Part shown: positions 48,536-58,124 of the stretch, piece by piece
Position numbering within the stretch: the first letter of the stretch is position 1
Layout: every line of letters begins with the position of its first letter
Source: Limnobaculum xujianqingii
GTDB lineage: Bacteria > Pseudomonadota > Gammaproteobacteria > Enterobacterales > Enterobacteriaceae
Direction of reading: 5' to 3'
Assembly: GCF_013394855.1 (NCBI RefSeq)
Contig: NZ_JABMLK010000002.1
Location: 992,001 to 1,056,000, forward strand
DNA length: 64,000 nucleotides
Notes under the pieces: generated by a model
What the model was told of the DNA's origin: nothing
Seen by the model: only the letters and a program-made list of their open reading frames with translations
The model's database searches: none
Made by a program: the position numbers and the translations under genes

Positions 48536-48571
48536 AGACTTTCGCTTACCGGCGAAGGTCTGATGTTTTTT
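48536..48571 (+). terminator. Terminator of the aldolase operon
   Basis: CAGACTTTCGC pairs with GCGAAGGTCTG (one mismatch-wobble) around TTACCG, then ATGTTTTTTT. Confidence 0.8.
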
Positions 48572-48602
48572 TGGAAAGCGTTATTGGGGAGCGTTATTCA
48601 GG

Positions 48603-49358
48603 TTATTTTAGCTGTTGAGCCAGCTGCTGTCCGGCTTCCATCACCAAAGATGCCAGGTACTCTCGCTTATCGTCCGGGATTTGGAAGGCTACGCCGGAGG
48701 TACTGATAGCGGCAATGGCTTTGCCTTGAGAGTTGAGCACCGGAACGGCAATACAGCGAACGCCCTGACTATCCTCTTCATTATCATAGGCCCACCCACG
48801 CACACGAATTTCTGCCAGTTCAGCTTTCAGCACATTAATGTCGGTAATGGTGGTATCAGTGATACGGGTGAGAATTTTATCTTCAGGCAAAAGAGCATCT
48901 ACTTCTTCATCGCTTAAATGAGCCATCAGCGCTTTACCCAGGCCAGAGCTATACAGCGACAAACGTTTACCTTCCCAACTGCGGATAATAATTGCCTGTG
49001 GGCTTTCCAGTTTAGTCAGATAGATAGGTGATGATCCTTGCAACACCCCTAAATGGCAGGTCAAATTAGTTTTATCACGCAACGCAGTCAGCACCGGTAA
49101 CGCGATTTTTTTGATGTCATATTGCTCAACGGCCTTATTACCAAGCTCATACAATCGCAGGCCAAGATAGTATTTATCATTGTCCTGACGCAACAGACCG
49201 TGGGCTACCATGCCGTTGAGTAAAGAAGATGTACTGCTTTTTGCAATGCCAACTCCCTGATAAATTTGGCTAAAGGTGGCACCATTTTTATCAGATAAAA
49301 AGTCACAAATACGAACAACTTTATCCAGCGCAGGAATTTGTGTAGTGATTGTTTTCAT
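48603..49358 (-). CDS. IclR-family regulator of the sugar-acid cluster
   Basis: 251 residues. N-terminal winged HTH (ALDKVVRICDFLSDKNGATFSQIYQGVGIAKSSTSSLLNGMVAHGLL) and an IclR effector domain with CHLGVLQGSSPIYLTKLESPQAI, YSSGLGKALMAHL, RGWAYDNEEDSQGVRCIAVPVLNSQGKAIAAISTSG. It faces the aldolase gene and probably controls the operon and gldA through GTTCT sites. Start ATG 49358. Confidence 0.88.
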   Translation of the reverse strand: MKTITTQIPALDKVVRICDFLSDKNGATFSQIYQGVGIAKSSTSSLLNGMVAHGLLRQDNDKYYLGLRLYELGNKAVEQYDIKKIALPVLTALRDKTNLTCHLGVLQGSSPIYLTKLESPQAIIIRSWEGKRLSLYSSGLGKALMAHLSDEEVDALLPEDKILTRITDTTITDINVLKAELAEIRVRGWAYDNEEDSQGVRCIAVPVLNSQGKAIAAISTSGVAFQIPDDKREYLASLVMEAGQQLAQQLK

Positions 49359-49444
49359 CGCGGCACTTATACAATAGGCATTGTTTAAAGGAGCTGAACA
49401 GAATTCAGAGTAGCCTATAGTATAACCAGTATATGGAATTAAAT

Positions 49445-49497
49445 AAAACAGACATGAGAATCAAAGGGATATGACTACTGTTTCCCATGTCTGTTTT
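49445..49497 (-). terminator. Terminator of rcnA
   Basis: AACAGACATG pairs with CATGTCTGTT around a 30-base loop, 13 bp past the rcnA stop; on the minus strand it runs into TTTATTT. Confidence 0.6.
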
Positions 49498-49509
49498 ATG
49501 GTTAACCGA

Positions 49510-50610
49510 TCAGTGGTGCAATGCACTATAACCATGTATCCCCATATAAATACCAACCGCGAAAATTAACATACCGGATAGATAAGGTGCTCTTCGCGCA
49601 ATGCTGTTAAAACCACTCCAACGCTTAGCGGCCTGATGAATACTGATGGCAGCACCGACACCAACGCTAACCAGAGTAAGTGCCAGCCCGATGCTAAAGC
49701 AAACAACCAGCGTTGCACCCAGCGTTAGTGCTTTTAACTGGATACAAATTAGTAAAACAGTAATTGCGGCAGGACAGGGAATTAATCCTCCGGTCAGACC
49801 AAAAAGTAAAATCTGAAAGTTGGTCACTTTAGCGGTAATAAAACGACGTTTAATATCATTGGCGTGGGCCAGCGCATGGGCATCCTGATACTCTTGTGAG
49901 CTGTCATCTAAACCATCTGGTGTTGAGTGATGGTGGTCATGTTCATGAAATTCAAGCGAATATTCCTGCGTGTCATTATCGGGAGAGTAGGTTAGGCGTA
50001 CCTGAAAGTCATGTGGCTCAGGTATGGGAAGGGTAGATAACATATCTCCATTTTGTTCTTCAAACCAAAAGGTTTGAGAATCACCGAATTCGCGTTCGGT
50101 TATCAGAGATAAATGATGCACTTTCCATGGTGTTCCACCAAGGGTACGCAAACGCCAATAGGGACCTGTTCCTTCCTCATCAATGGAGAGTTCGATACTT
50201 CCTTCTGTGGTTTCGATTATACGAGTTTCATCATGAGAATGATGATGACCTTGTTCCAGTTGCCACAATTTCTCACCGCGCCAGGTTCTCCAGATCATCC
50301 ACACTGCAGTAGTCAGAATGATCGCTGCTGAAATCATTTGCAGCCAGGGTTCTACCGATTCGGCTGTAAATTTATTACTGATATACATGCCGCCAAAAGC
50401 GATAAGCCACACAATGGCCGTATGTGAAACTGTGGCCGCTAATCCCAGCATAATAGCCTGGCGAACGGTACCTTTAATCGCAATGATGAATGCTGCCATC
50501 ATGGTTTTTGAATGACCAGGCTCAAGTCCGTGAAGTGCACCCAATAGAATTGCGCTGGGTATGAAAAACCAGGCATTACCCTGCTGTAATAAGGCGGTAA
50601 AATCTGTCAT
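49510..50610 (-). CDS. rcnA: Nickel/cobalt efflux protein RcnA with enlarged loop
   Basis: 366 residues from ATG 50610 (MTDFTALLQQGNAWFF); 12 upstream residues are rejected. E. coli RcnA is 274 residues. Membrane motifs: HGLEPGHSK (27-35) and GLIPCPAAITVLL (275-287), as in NicO-family exporters. Between membrane segments 3 and 4 lies a loop with two His clusters (GHHHSHDE at 121-128; HEHDHHH at 222-228). These flank an approximately 90-residue insert (130-220: GSIELSIDEEGTGPYWRL...) that looks like a compact soluble domain. It exports Ni2+/Co2+ and is divergent from rcnR. Confidence 0.92.
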   Translation of the reverse strand: MTDFTALLQQGNAWFFIPSAILLGALHGLEPGHSKTMMAAFIIAIKGTVRQAIMLGLAATVSHTAIVWLIAFGGMYISNKFTAESVEPWLQMISAAIILTTAVWMIWRTWRGEKLWQLEQGHHHSHDETRIIETTEGSIELSIDEEGTGPYWRLRTLGGTPWKVHHLSLITEREFGDSQTFWFEEQNGDMLSTLPIPEPHDFQVRLTYSPDNDTQEYSLEFHEHDHHHSTPDGLDDSSQEYQDAHALAHANDIKRRFITAKVTNFQILLFGLTGGLIPCPAAITVLLICIQLKALTLGATLVVCFSIGLALTLVSVGVGAAISIHQAAKRWSGFNSIARRAPYLSGMLIFAVGIYMGIHGYSALHH

Positions 50611-50650
50611 GAGAATAACTCTGGATGGTAAATAGCGAGTTTTCAAATTC

Positions 50651-50685
50651 TACTCCCCCCCAGTATAAAATACTACCCCCCAGTA
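50651..50685. promoter_or_regulatory. Two RcnR operators
   Basis: TACTCCCCCCCAGTA (50651-50665) and TACTACCCCCCAGTA (50671-50685) are 15-bp C/G-tract sites of the TACT-G6-N-AGTA type reported for RcnR. They are 20 bp apart, between divergent rcnA and rcnR. Apo-RcnR should repress both until Ni or Co binds. Confidence 0.93.
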
Positions 50686-50735
50686 TGTGTTGGTGCTATA
50701 ACAGCAATAAGAGATAGTGAAAGTGGAGATTGACT

Positions 50736-51008
50736 GTGTCACATACTATTCGGGACAAAGATAAGCTGAAGGCCAGAGCCAGTAAGATCCAGGGGCAGGT
50801 AACTGCACTTAAAAACATGCTCGACAGAGACCATGAATGTGCTGATGTTCTTCAACAAATAGCAGCTATCAGAGGTGCGGTTAACGGTTTGATGCGCGAA
50901 GTAATCAAAGGGCATTTGACTGAACATGTAGTACATCAGGATGATGTTACCCAGCGGGAAAACGATTTGGATGTGGTATTAAAAGTATTAACTACCTATA
51001 TCAAATAG
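50736..51008 (+). CDS. rcnR: Ni/Co-responsive repressor RcnR
   Basis: 90 residues using GTG at 50736 ([22 protein letters not shown]), as in E. coli; a TTG two codons earlier is unlikely. CsoR/RcnR four-helix family; metal ligands Cys35 ([10 protein letters not shown]) and the N-terminal His3, His60/64 region ([11 protein letters not shown]) are present. GGAG lies about eight bases upstream. Two operators lie in the divergent region with rcnA. Confidence 0.95.
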   Translation: MSHTIRDKDKLKARASKIQGQVTALKNMLDRDHECADVLQQIAAIRGAVNGLMREVIKGHLTEHVVHQDDVTQRENDLDVVLKVLTTYIK

Positions 51009-51023
51009 ATATCCATTGTTAAA

Positions 51024-51053
51024 TACCGGGCTTAGTTTCGGCTAAACCCGGTA
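51024..51053. terminator. Bidirectional terminator between rcnR and putA
   Basis: TACCGGG pairs with CCCGGTA with internal TTAG/CTAA; between convergent genes. Confidence 0.7.
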
Positions 51054-51059
51054 GTCTTA

Positions 51060-54000
51060 TCAACCAATGGTCATTAAACTGGCATTACCACCGGCTGCAG
51101 CAGTATTAATACTTAGCGCTCGTTCCAGTATCAAACGTTCCAATAAGATGTTGGTATCCCCATGGGCGAAACCCTGTACTGATAATATAGGTCCTTCACG
51201 TCGGGCGATTTGCTCACTGATGAGCTGTAATTTGTCGCTATCACCGTGGTAAAGCACACCATCGAACGCCACTTCGGTATTGTGCCAGTCGGCAACAAAA
51301 CCAATTTGTGACTGAACCTGCTCTGGCAGGTTTTTGTGTAATGAACGGGTAAAATTATGATCTACCCACAACACCTTAGAACCGCAGGCCAGAACGGCTG
51401 CCAGTTGAATTAGCGCATCATGCTCTTCGTGATGTAAACACAAAATACGATGGCGAGGCATTAAGGCATAACTATTGCGTTCACCGGTAGGGCCGGTTAA
51501 CAGGCGGATGGTTCCTGCCTGTGAATAGTTAGCATAGCTGTCACACAGGGCCGCCAGTGGACGATTCTCTTTCTTTAGCGCCCATTCTTTAAAGGTATTC
51601 AGTGGCTGCAATAACATTTCTTTGGTGCGAGTATCCACCAGACGCTCCCGATCGCTGCGGGATAGCGCTTTAGTAATGGCATCATCCGGGCGATGGGAGA
51701 GCAGGCGATAAAGATAGAGCGGGCCACCGGCTTTAGGCCCGGTACCGGATAAGCCCTCACCACCAAACGGTTGAACGCCAACCACAGCACCAACAATATT
51801 ACGGTTTACATACAGGTTACCCACGGCTGCCCGCTCGGTAATTTGAGCGATGGTCTCATCGATGCGGGTGTGAATACCCATGGTTAATCCGTAACCCGCC
51901 GCGTTAATTTGTTCAATTAACTGAGCTACATTTTCGCGCTGATAACGCACTACATGCAAAACAGGACCAAAGACCTCTCTGGTCAGCTCGTCGAGGCTCT
52001 CCAGTTCAATCAGGGTTGGCTGTACAAAGGTGCCTTTTGTCAGCTGATTATTATCTGGAATACAGTCAAATGATGACTGATAGACTTTACGGCCTTTAGA
52101 ATGCATGGTTCGAATATGTTGTTCAATATTCTCTTTTGCCTGAGCATCAATCACCGGACCGATATCTGTTGATAAACAGTCAGGATTTCCCATTTTGCAT
52201 TCACTCATTGCCCCTTTCAGCATGGTAATAGTTTTGTCAGCGATCTCTTCCTGAAGGCATAGAATACGTAGGGCAGAGCAGCGCTGTCCGGCACTATCGA
52301 AAGCGGAAGCAACCACATCGTTAACCACCTGTTCTGTCAGAGCAGAGGAGTCAACAATCATGGTATTTAAACCGCCAGTTTCGGCAATTAACGGAATAGT
52401 ATGACCTAAAGTATCAAGCCTTCCGGATATGTTACGTTGTAACGTCATCGCCACTTCGGTTGAACCAGTGAACATTACGCCGCGAATACGTTTGTCATTA
52501 ACCAGTTTGGCACCAATAGTTTCACCTTTACCGGGCAGCAGTTGAACGGCTCCGACAGGAATACCTGCCTGATGCATCAGGCGAATAGCCTGAGCGGCAA
52601 TTAATGGCGTTTGCTCTGCCGGTTTAGCCAATACGGTGTTACCGGCAGCCAGTGCGGCAGCAACCTGACCGGTAAAAATAGCCAGCGGGAAGTTCCACGG
52701 GCTAATACATACCACCGGGCCTAATGGGCGATGGGTTTCATTACTAAAGTCATGCTGTACCAGTTCGGCGTAATAGCGCAGAAAGTCGATGGCTTCACGC
52801 ACTTCAGAAATGGCATTACTTACGGTTTTGCCGGCTTCTCTGACCAACAGGCCAATCAGCGGTTGAAGCTGATTTTCCATCAAAGATGCGGTACGGTTTA
52901 ACAGTTCTGCACGTTGCTCAGACGGCGTTGCTGACCAGATAGGTGCGAAGTTTACGGCGCTGTTAAGCGCCTGTTCGACATCCTGTTCTGTTGCCTGTTT
53001 AACCCGCCCAACGCAGTCACGATGATCTGCCGGATTGAACACTTTTTCTGCTGCTATATCACTGCTGGCTTCACCATCAATCATTGGCTCTGCACACCAG
53101 GAGTGGGAAGCCCCCGCCAACAGTGCAGATGACAGAGAGGCCAGACGCTGTTCATTGGAAAGATCTAACCCATTAGAATTCAAACGTACGTTGCCATACA
53201 GGTTGCGTGGCAATGGAATTTTAGCGTGGGGTTTGCCCAGCTCACCTTCCGCTACGGATTGAGCTTCAATCACTTTAACCGGATCGGCCACCAGTTCATC
53301 AAGGGTAATGCTGTGGTCGGCAATACGGTTAACAAAAGAGGTATTGGCACCGTTCTCCAACAGGCGACGAACCAGATAAGCCAGCAGAGTTTCATGAGTA
53401 CCCACTGGCGCATAAATACGGCAAGGGCGCTGTAACTTACCGTCGCTGTGTTTACCAACTACGTGATAGTAGAGTGGTTCACCCATACCGTGCAGGCATT
53501 GGAATTCATACTGACCAGGGTAATAGTTGTGGCCTGCCAGATGGTAAACCGCTGCCAGAGTATGAGCATTATGGGTAGCAAATTGCGGATAAATAGCCTC
53601 CGGTACCGCCAACAGTTTACGCGCGCAGGCCAGATAGGAAATATCGGTATACACTTTGCGGGTATACACCGGATAGCCTTCAAGCCCGTCGATTTGTGCG
53701 CGTTTGATTTCGCTGTCCCAGTAGGCGCCTTTGACTAAACGAATCATCAGACGGTGCTGACTGCGATGAGCCAGATCGATCAGATAGTCAATCACATACG
53801 GGCAACGTTTCTGATAGGCCTGAACCACAAAGCCGATGCCGTTCCAGTTAGCCAGGCGGGGTTCAAAACAGAGTTTTTCCAGTAAGTCTAACGAGATTTC
53901 CAGCCGGTCGGCTTCTTCAGCATCAATATTCAAACCAATGTCATATTGACGCGCTAATAGCGTCAGTTCCAGCAGGCGAGGATAGAGTTCACTCATTACC

Positions 54001-55034
54001 CGTTCATATTGTGCCCGGCTGTAGCGCGGGTGGAGTGCTGACAGTTTAATCGAGATCCCCGGGCCTTCGTAAACACCGCGACCATTGGCCGCTTTACCGA
54101 TTGCATGGATCGCCTGTTGGTAAGAAAACAGATAACGTTGAGCATCGGCTTCGGTGAGCGCCGCCTCACCCAGCATGTCATAGGAGTAACGGAAACCTTT
54201 ATCTTCTTGCTTATGGGCATTGGCTAAGGCTTCAGAAATGGTTTCACCGGTAACAAACTGTTCCCCCATCAGACGCATCGCCATATCCACCCCTTTGCGG
54301 ATAAGCGGTTCACCACTCTTGCTGATAATTCGATTAAGGGATGAAGAGAGTTGGGATTCGTTATGGGTGGAAACCAGTTTTCCGGTTAACAGTAGTCCCC
54401 AGGTAGCAGCATTAACAAACAGAGAAGGACTTTGTCCCAAATGGGAGTGCCAGTTACCGTTACTGATTTTATCTCTGATAAGTGCGTCACGAGTGGCTTT
54501 ATCCGGAATACGCAGTAGCGCCTCAGCCAGACACATTAACGCCACGCCTTCAGAAGAGGAGAGTGAAAATTCTTGTAATAATCCTTGAACCATACCGGCA
54601 CGGCCAATGGCGGTTTTCTGCCCGCGTAGCTTTTCAGCAAGTTTATAAGCGAGTTGGTGTGCCGCATTACTTTGATCGGCGTTCAGACGTGCTTGTTCTA
54701 ACAGGCGTGGAATAATTTCGGTTTCCGGCGTGCGGTAGGCAGCAGTGATGGCGGCACGGTTAACGGACTGAGGTTGCACGTTTTCAGCAAACTCCAGAAA
54801 AGGCTGGCAGGCTTGCTCGGGTTCTGGCTCAGGCAGAGTATCGTCATCTTGCCGATTGTCTTGCTCATTGGCTGACAGCTCGAAAGGGATATTACCCTGT
54901 TCCAACTGCTCTAAATAATTGAAGATAGCCTGTTTAATCAACCAATGAGGAGTACGGTCCAGGGTTTGGGCCGCTTTTTTTATTCGGTCGCGTGTCGCTT
55001 CATCCAGCTTGACGCCCATGGTGGTCATTCCCAT
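51060..55034 (-). CDS. putA: Trifunctional proline utilisation protein PutA
   Basis: 1324 residues (E. coli 1320). N-terminal ribbon-helix-helix (MGVKLDEATRDRIKKAAQTLDRTPHWLIKQAIFNYLEQ) gives DNA-binding autorepression. The proline dehydrogenase domain (about 260-610) has FAD and substrate motifs EGPGISIKLSALHPRYSRAQYERV and RLVKGAYWDSEIKRAQ. The P5C dehydrogenase domain (about 650-1120) has SPWNFPLAIFTGQVAAALAAGN, the Glu in LIAETGGLN and the nucleophile in SAFDSAGQRCSALR. A C-terminal domain follows to NTAAAGGNASLMTIG. It oxidises proline to glutamate. Divergent from putP. The ATG at 55034 (MGMTTMGV) matches E. coli MGTTTMGV. Confidence 0.97.
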   Translation of the reverse strand: MGMTTMGVKLDEATRDRIKKAAQTLDRTPHWLIKQAIFNYLEQLEQGNIPFELSANEQDNRQDDDTLPEPEPEQACQPFLEFAENVQPQSVNRAAITAAYRTPETEIIPRLLEQARLNADQSNAAHQLAYKLAEKLRGQKTAIGRAGMVQGLLQEFSLSSSEGVALMCLAEALLRIPDKATRDALIRDKISNGNWHSHLGQSPSLFVNAATWGLLLTGKLVSTHNESQLSSSLNRIISKSGEPLIRKGVDMAMRLMGEQFVTGETISEALANAHKQEDKGFRYSYDMLGEAALTEADAQRYLFSYQQAIHAIGKAANGRGVYEGPGISIKLSALHPRYSRAQYERVMSELYPRLLELTLLARQYDIGLNIDAEEADRLEISLDLLEKLCFEPRLANWNGIGFVVQAYQKRCPYVIDYLIDLAHRSQHRLMIRLVKGAYWDSEIKRAQIDGLEGYPVYTRKVYTDISYLACARKLLAVPEAIYPQFATHNAHTLAAVYHLAGHNYYPGQYEFQCLHGMGEPLYYHVVGKHSDGKLQRPCRIYAPVGTHETLLAYLVRRLLENGANTSFVNRIADHSITLDELVADPVKVIEAQSVAEGELGKPHAKIPLPRNLYGNVRLNSNGLDLSNEQRLASLSSALLAGASHSWCAEPMIDGEASSDIAAEKVFNPADHRDCVGRVKQATEQDVEQALNSAVNFAPIWSATPSEQRAELLNRTASLMENQLQPLIGLLVREAGKTVSNAISEVREAIDFLRYYAELVQHDFSNETHRPLGPVVCISPWNFPLAIFTGQVAAALAAGNTVLAKPAEQTPLIAAQAIRLMHQAGIPVGAVQLLPGKGETIGAKLVNDKRIRGVMFTGSTEVAMTLQRNISGRLDTLGHTIPLIAETGGLNTMIVDSSALTEQVVNDVVASAFDSAGQRCSALRILCLQEEIADKTITMLKGAMSECKMGNPDCLSTDIGPVIDAQAKENIEQHIRTMHSKGRKVYQSSFDCIPDNNQLTKGTFVQPTLIELESLDELTREVFGPVLHVVRYQRENVAQLIEQINAAGYGLTMGIHTRIDETIAQITERAAVGNLYVNRNIVGAVVGVQPFGGEGLSGTGPKAGGPLYLYRLLSHRPDDAITKALSRSDRERLVDTRTKEMLLQPLNTFKEWALKKENRPLAALCDSYANYSQAGTIRLLTGPTGERNSYALMPRHRILCLHHEEHDALIQLAAVLACGSKVLWVDHNFTRSLHKNLPEQVQSQIGFVADWHNTEVAFDGVLYHGDSDKLQLISEQIARREGPILSVQGFAHGDTNILLERLILERALSINTAAAGGNASLMTIG

Positions 55035-55675
55035 TTTGTTTCCTCTACGCCTGTCATCAAAAAATCAGGTGGTTATCACTAAGCTTCCTTCATCTCATGT
55101 CGCTGAATAACTCAGAATGAAAGAAGCATAAAACATCGAAAATAGATAAATGGTTATGCTGAATTGAAAAATTGCCGCTCACTGAGAATAGGCAGTAAAA
55201 CCTCAATGTTGCAACTTTGTTTTAATATGGTTGCACCTATTATGTGATCTCGATCCATGATGGTGAATAATTCTATTTAAACGCTATTTTTTGGAATATA
55301 TGACAGAAACTTGTAATCCATTGATAAGATATGGATAATTTCGGGCTTTTGCGCATTATGGTTTGGCAGGAAATTTTGTTGCAGACGGAGTAATAATTTT
55401 ATAAATGTGATCCGTTGTAACATAAATGTAATTTAATTGTTAATTATATTGTTAATGTTTTATTTTGCTGGCTAGGATTGTAAGACGTACTGAATTACAG
55501 GTGACACTTTAAATTCACGTTTTAATCTATATCACGCGCGCCGTCTTCTGGCAGTGGTGAGGTTTCGGGATAGTTTCGGCCCGCTTCTGTTTAATCAGAA
55601 CCAGCTAAGAGCCACCCGTAACAGTGATGAAAAACGCCAACCGAATATTTTAAAATAATGAAAGTGGAGAGTTGC
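55035..55675. promoter_or_regulatory. putA-putP divergent control region
   Basis: 641 bp, no ORF. GTTGCA, the core of the PutA operator, occurs at 55208-55213, 55230-55235 and 55378-55383. The first is part of ATGTTGCAACTTT and the second of ATGGTTGCACC. The rest is AT-rich with no repeat. Confidence 0.65.
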
Positions 55676-57166
55676 ATGAGCGCCAGCATGCCAATGTTAG
55701 TGACCTTTGTGGTCTATATCGTGGGAATGATTGTTATTGGATTAGCGGCCTATCGGGCAACCAATAACTTTGGTGATTACATTTTAGGTGGTCGCCGTCT
55801 GGGAAGTTTTGTTACCGCGTTATCTGCCGGTGCTTCAGACATGAGCGGTTGGTTGTTAATGGGGTTACCGGGAGCCGTTTATCTGTCGGGGATCTCGGAG
55901 AGTTGGATTGCTATCGGTCTGACCATTGGTGCTTACCTGAACTGGCGTATTGTTGCCGGCCGTTTACGGGTACATACAGAGATTAACCATAATGCCTTAA
56001 CACTACCGGATTATTTTACCACTCGCTTTGAAGATAAAAGTCGTATTTTAAGAATTTTTTCTGCGGTAGTGATTTTAATTTTCTTCACTATTTACTGTGC
56101 TTCCGGGGTAGTTGCGGGCGCCAGACTGTTCGAAAGTACCTTCGATATGGACTACGGAACAGCATTATGGGTTGGCGCGGCGGCAACTATAGCCTATACC
56201 TTTATAGGAGGGTTTCTTGCTGTTAGCTGGACAGATACCGTTCAGGCATCGCTGATGATTTTTGCTTTAATTCTGACGCCGGTGATGGTGATTATCGCGG
56301 TGGGTGGTATCGACAGCTCAATGATTGTGATTGCAGCGAAAAACCCGGAATACCTGGATATGTTTAAGGGTTTGAACTTTGTTGCCATTCTCTCACTGTT
56401 AGGTTGGGGTTTAGGTTACTTTGGACAGCCGCATATTCTGGCACGTTTTATGGCAGCAGACTCTCACCATGTGATTCATAATGCCCGCCGTATCAGTATG
56501 ACCTGGATGATCTTCTGTCTGGGTGGGGCGGTAGCCGTTGGCTTCTTTGGTATCGCGTTCTTCTCTAATAACCCAACGTTGGCAGGGAATGTGAGTGAGA
56601 ACGGCGAGCGAGTGTTTATTGAGCTGGCTAAATTATTATTCAACCCGTGGATTGCTGGTATTCTTCTGTCCGCTATTCTGGCGGCGGTAATGAGTACTCT
56701 GAGTTGCCAGCTGTTAGTGTGTTCCAGTGCATTAACGGAAGATTTCTATAAGGCATTTTTGCGTAAAAACGCCAGTCAGAATGAGCTGGTGTGGGTTGGT
56801 CGTCTGATGGTATTGCTGGTTGCGGTGATTTCTATTGCGTTAGCTGCTAACCCTGATAATCGGGTATTAGGTTTGGTGGCTTATGCCTGGGCAGGTTTTG
56901 GTGCCGCTTTTGGCCCGGTGATTCTGTTGTCGGTTATCTGGTCAGGTATGACAAGAAATGGTGCCTTGGCCGGTATGGTGGTTGGTGCAGCAACGGTACT
57001 GATCTGGAAACAGTATGGGTGGTTTAACCTGTATGAAATTATTCCGGGCTTTATCTTTGCTTCTATCGCAATTGTTATTTTCAGCAAGATTGGCAGTCAG
57101 CCAACTGAAAAAATGATTGCTCGCTTTAATGAAGCTGAAAAAGAGTTTCAGAGCGAAAAAGAATAA
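55676..57166 (+). CDS. putP: Sodium/proline symporter PutP
   Basis: 496 residues from ATG 55676 (GTGGAGAGTTGC upstream, MSASMPMLVTFVVYIVG); six upstream residues are rejected. SSS-family LeuT-fold transporter with 13 membrane segments: FGDYILGGRRLGSFVTALSAGASDMSGWLLMGLPGAVY, GISESWIAIGLTIGAYLNW, ILAAVMSTLSCQLLVCSSALTEDFY. It imports proline with Na+, feeding PutA. Strong terminator TGGCGCCA-GA-TGGCGCCA with eight T follows. Confidence 0.96.
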   Translation: MSASMPMLVTFVVYIVGMIVIGLAAYRATNNFGDYILGGRRLGSFVTALSAGASDMSGWLLMGLPGAVYLSGISESWIAIGLTIGAYLNWRIVAGRLRVHTEINHNALTLPDYFTTRFEDKSRILRIFSAVVILIFFTIYCASGVVAGARLFESTFDMDYGTALWVGAAATIAYTFIGGFLAVSWTDTVQASLMIFALILTPVMVIIAVGGIDSSMIVIAAKNPEYLDMFKGLNFVAILSLLGWGLGYFGQPHILARFMAADSHHVIHNARRISMTWMIFCLGGAVAVGFFGIAFFSNNPTLAGNVSENGERVFIELAKLLFNPWIAGILLSAILAAVMSTLSCQLLVCSSALTEDFYKAFLRKNASQNELVWVGRLMVLLVAVISIALAANPDNRVLGLVAYAWAGFGAAFGPVILLSVIWSGMTRNGALAGMVVGAATVLIWKQYGWFNLYEIIPGFIFASIAIVIFSKIGSQPTEKMIARFNEAEKEFQSEKE

Positions 57167-57187
57167 TTCATTGATGTGCTTTATTTA

Positions 57188-57213
57188 TGGCGCCAGATGG
57201 CGCCATTTTTTTT
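57188..57213 (+). terminator. Terminator of putP
   Basis: TGGCGCCA-GA-TGGCGCCATTTTTTTT, self-complementary 8-bp arms with T8. Confidence 0.9.
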
Positions 57214-57227
57214 ATCCAAAATATGAG

Positions 57228-58124
57228 TTACTTATCTTTAACAGGCATATAGATATCGGTGATCAGATCGGCTTCGGGCGTATCGTAAGGGCTGTTAATA
57301 TAAATTTCGAACGGTGGCAGGTCTGCACACTCATAGCCGCTATCAGGCAGCCATTGACCATAGAAGGTATTGTAAGCCTGTTCCAGCGTGTTATAGGGAC
57401 CCGTATGGCGGTATCGTGCATAACGTCCGGCGGCCAGTTTTATAGTGCGGATATTTTTGTCTTCAGGCTCATTTTCCAGCGGCTGAATAAACTGAATACA
57501 GGCATCGGACTGACATTTTTCCGGTGCGGTAGTAATCGGGTCATTATAGTAAATACCGATTCCGCATTTCCCCTGTGACTCAAGATGATTGGCAGTAACC
57601 CACTGCCATAATTGATGGAAGGCCTGTTGAATACCGGTGTAGGGGCCGATATGCCTTACGCCATATACAATTGCTTCTTCGCGGGTTTCGATGGTGATAT
57701 TCATTTTAATGATCTCCGTGCAGATAGGGGGATAGATTGAAACAGGAGCCTGACAGTCAGGTTGTGTTCCCGCTTTACGATATTGGGCGGGTGATAAAGA
57801 AAACTGATGCTTGAAAGCGCGAGAGAAAGACTGCGGTGTTTCATAGCCAGCTTCCATTGCGATATGGGTAATAGGGAGTGAGCCTCGGGCGATCTGAGCG
57901 GCAGCCCGATCCAGACGTAATCGACGGTGTGTATCTGCTACGGTTTCTCCCATTAAAGCAGTATAAATACGATGGAAGTGATACAGAGAAAATGCGGATG
58001 CTTTTGCCAGCGTCGCGATATCTACCGGTTCATCTAAGGATGCGGCAATCAGGCGATGAACTTGTTGAACCCTGCGGCGATAATTTTGTTCAGTTTTGGA
58101 TTTCCGCATAACATATTGTTCCAT
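57228..58124 (-). CDS. AraC-family regulator with GyrI-like ligand domain
   Basis: 298 residues. N-terminal AraC HTH (about 15-115: HRLIAASLDEPVDIATLAKASAFSLYHFHRIYTALMGETVADTHRRLRLDRAA, ...GYETPQSFSRAFKHQFSLSPAQYR). A linker leads to a GyrI/SbmC-like domain (about 140-298: ITIETREEAIVYGVRHIGPYTGIQQAF ... YARYRHTGPYNTLEQAYNTFYGQWLPDSGYE ... FEIYINSP). The layout matches Rob/BltR-like drug- or lipid-binding regulators with HTH first. ATG at 58124 or 58109 is possible. A paralogue of its ligand domain lies immediately upstream at 58468. Confidence 0.85.
   Translation of the reverse strand: MEQYVMRKSKTEQNYRRRVQQVHRLIAASLDEPVDIATLAKASAFSLYHFHRIYTALMGETVADTHRRLRLDRAAAQIARGSLPITHIAMEAGYETPQSFSRAFKHQFSLSPAQYRKAGTQPDCQAPVSIYPPICTEIIKMNITIETREEAIVYGVRHIGPYTGIQQAFHQLWQWVTANHLESQGKCGIGIYYNDPITTAPEKCQSDACIQFIQPLENEPEDKNIRTIKLAAGRYARYRHTGPYNTLEQAYNTFYGQWLPDSGYECADLPPFEIYINSPYDTPEADLITDIYMPVKDK

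Noticed and set aside
54220..54588. 122-residue plus-strand ORF opposite putA
   Set aside because: Antisense shadow of the conserved proline dehydrogenase part of PutA.
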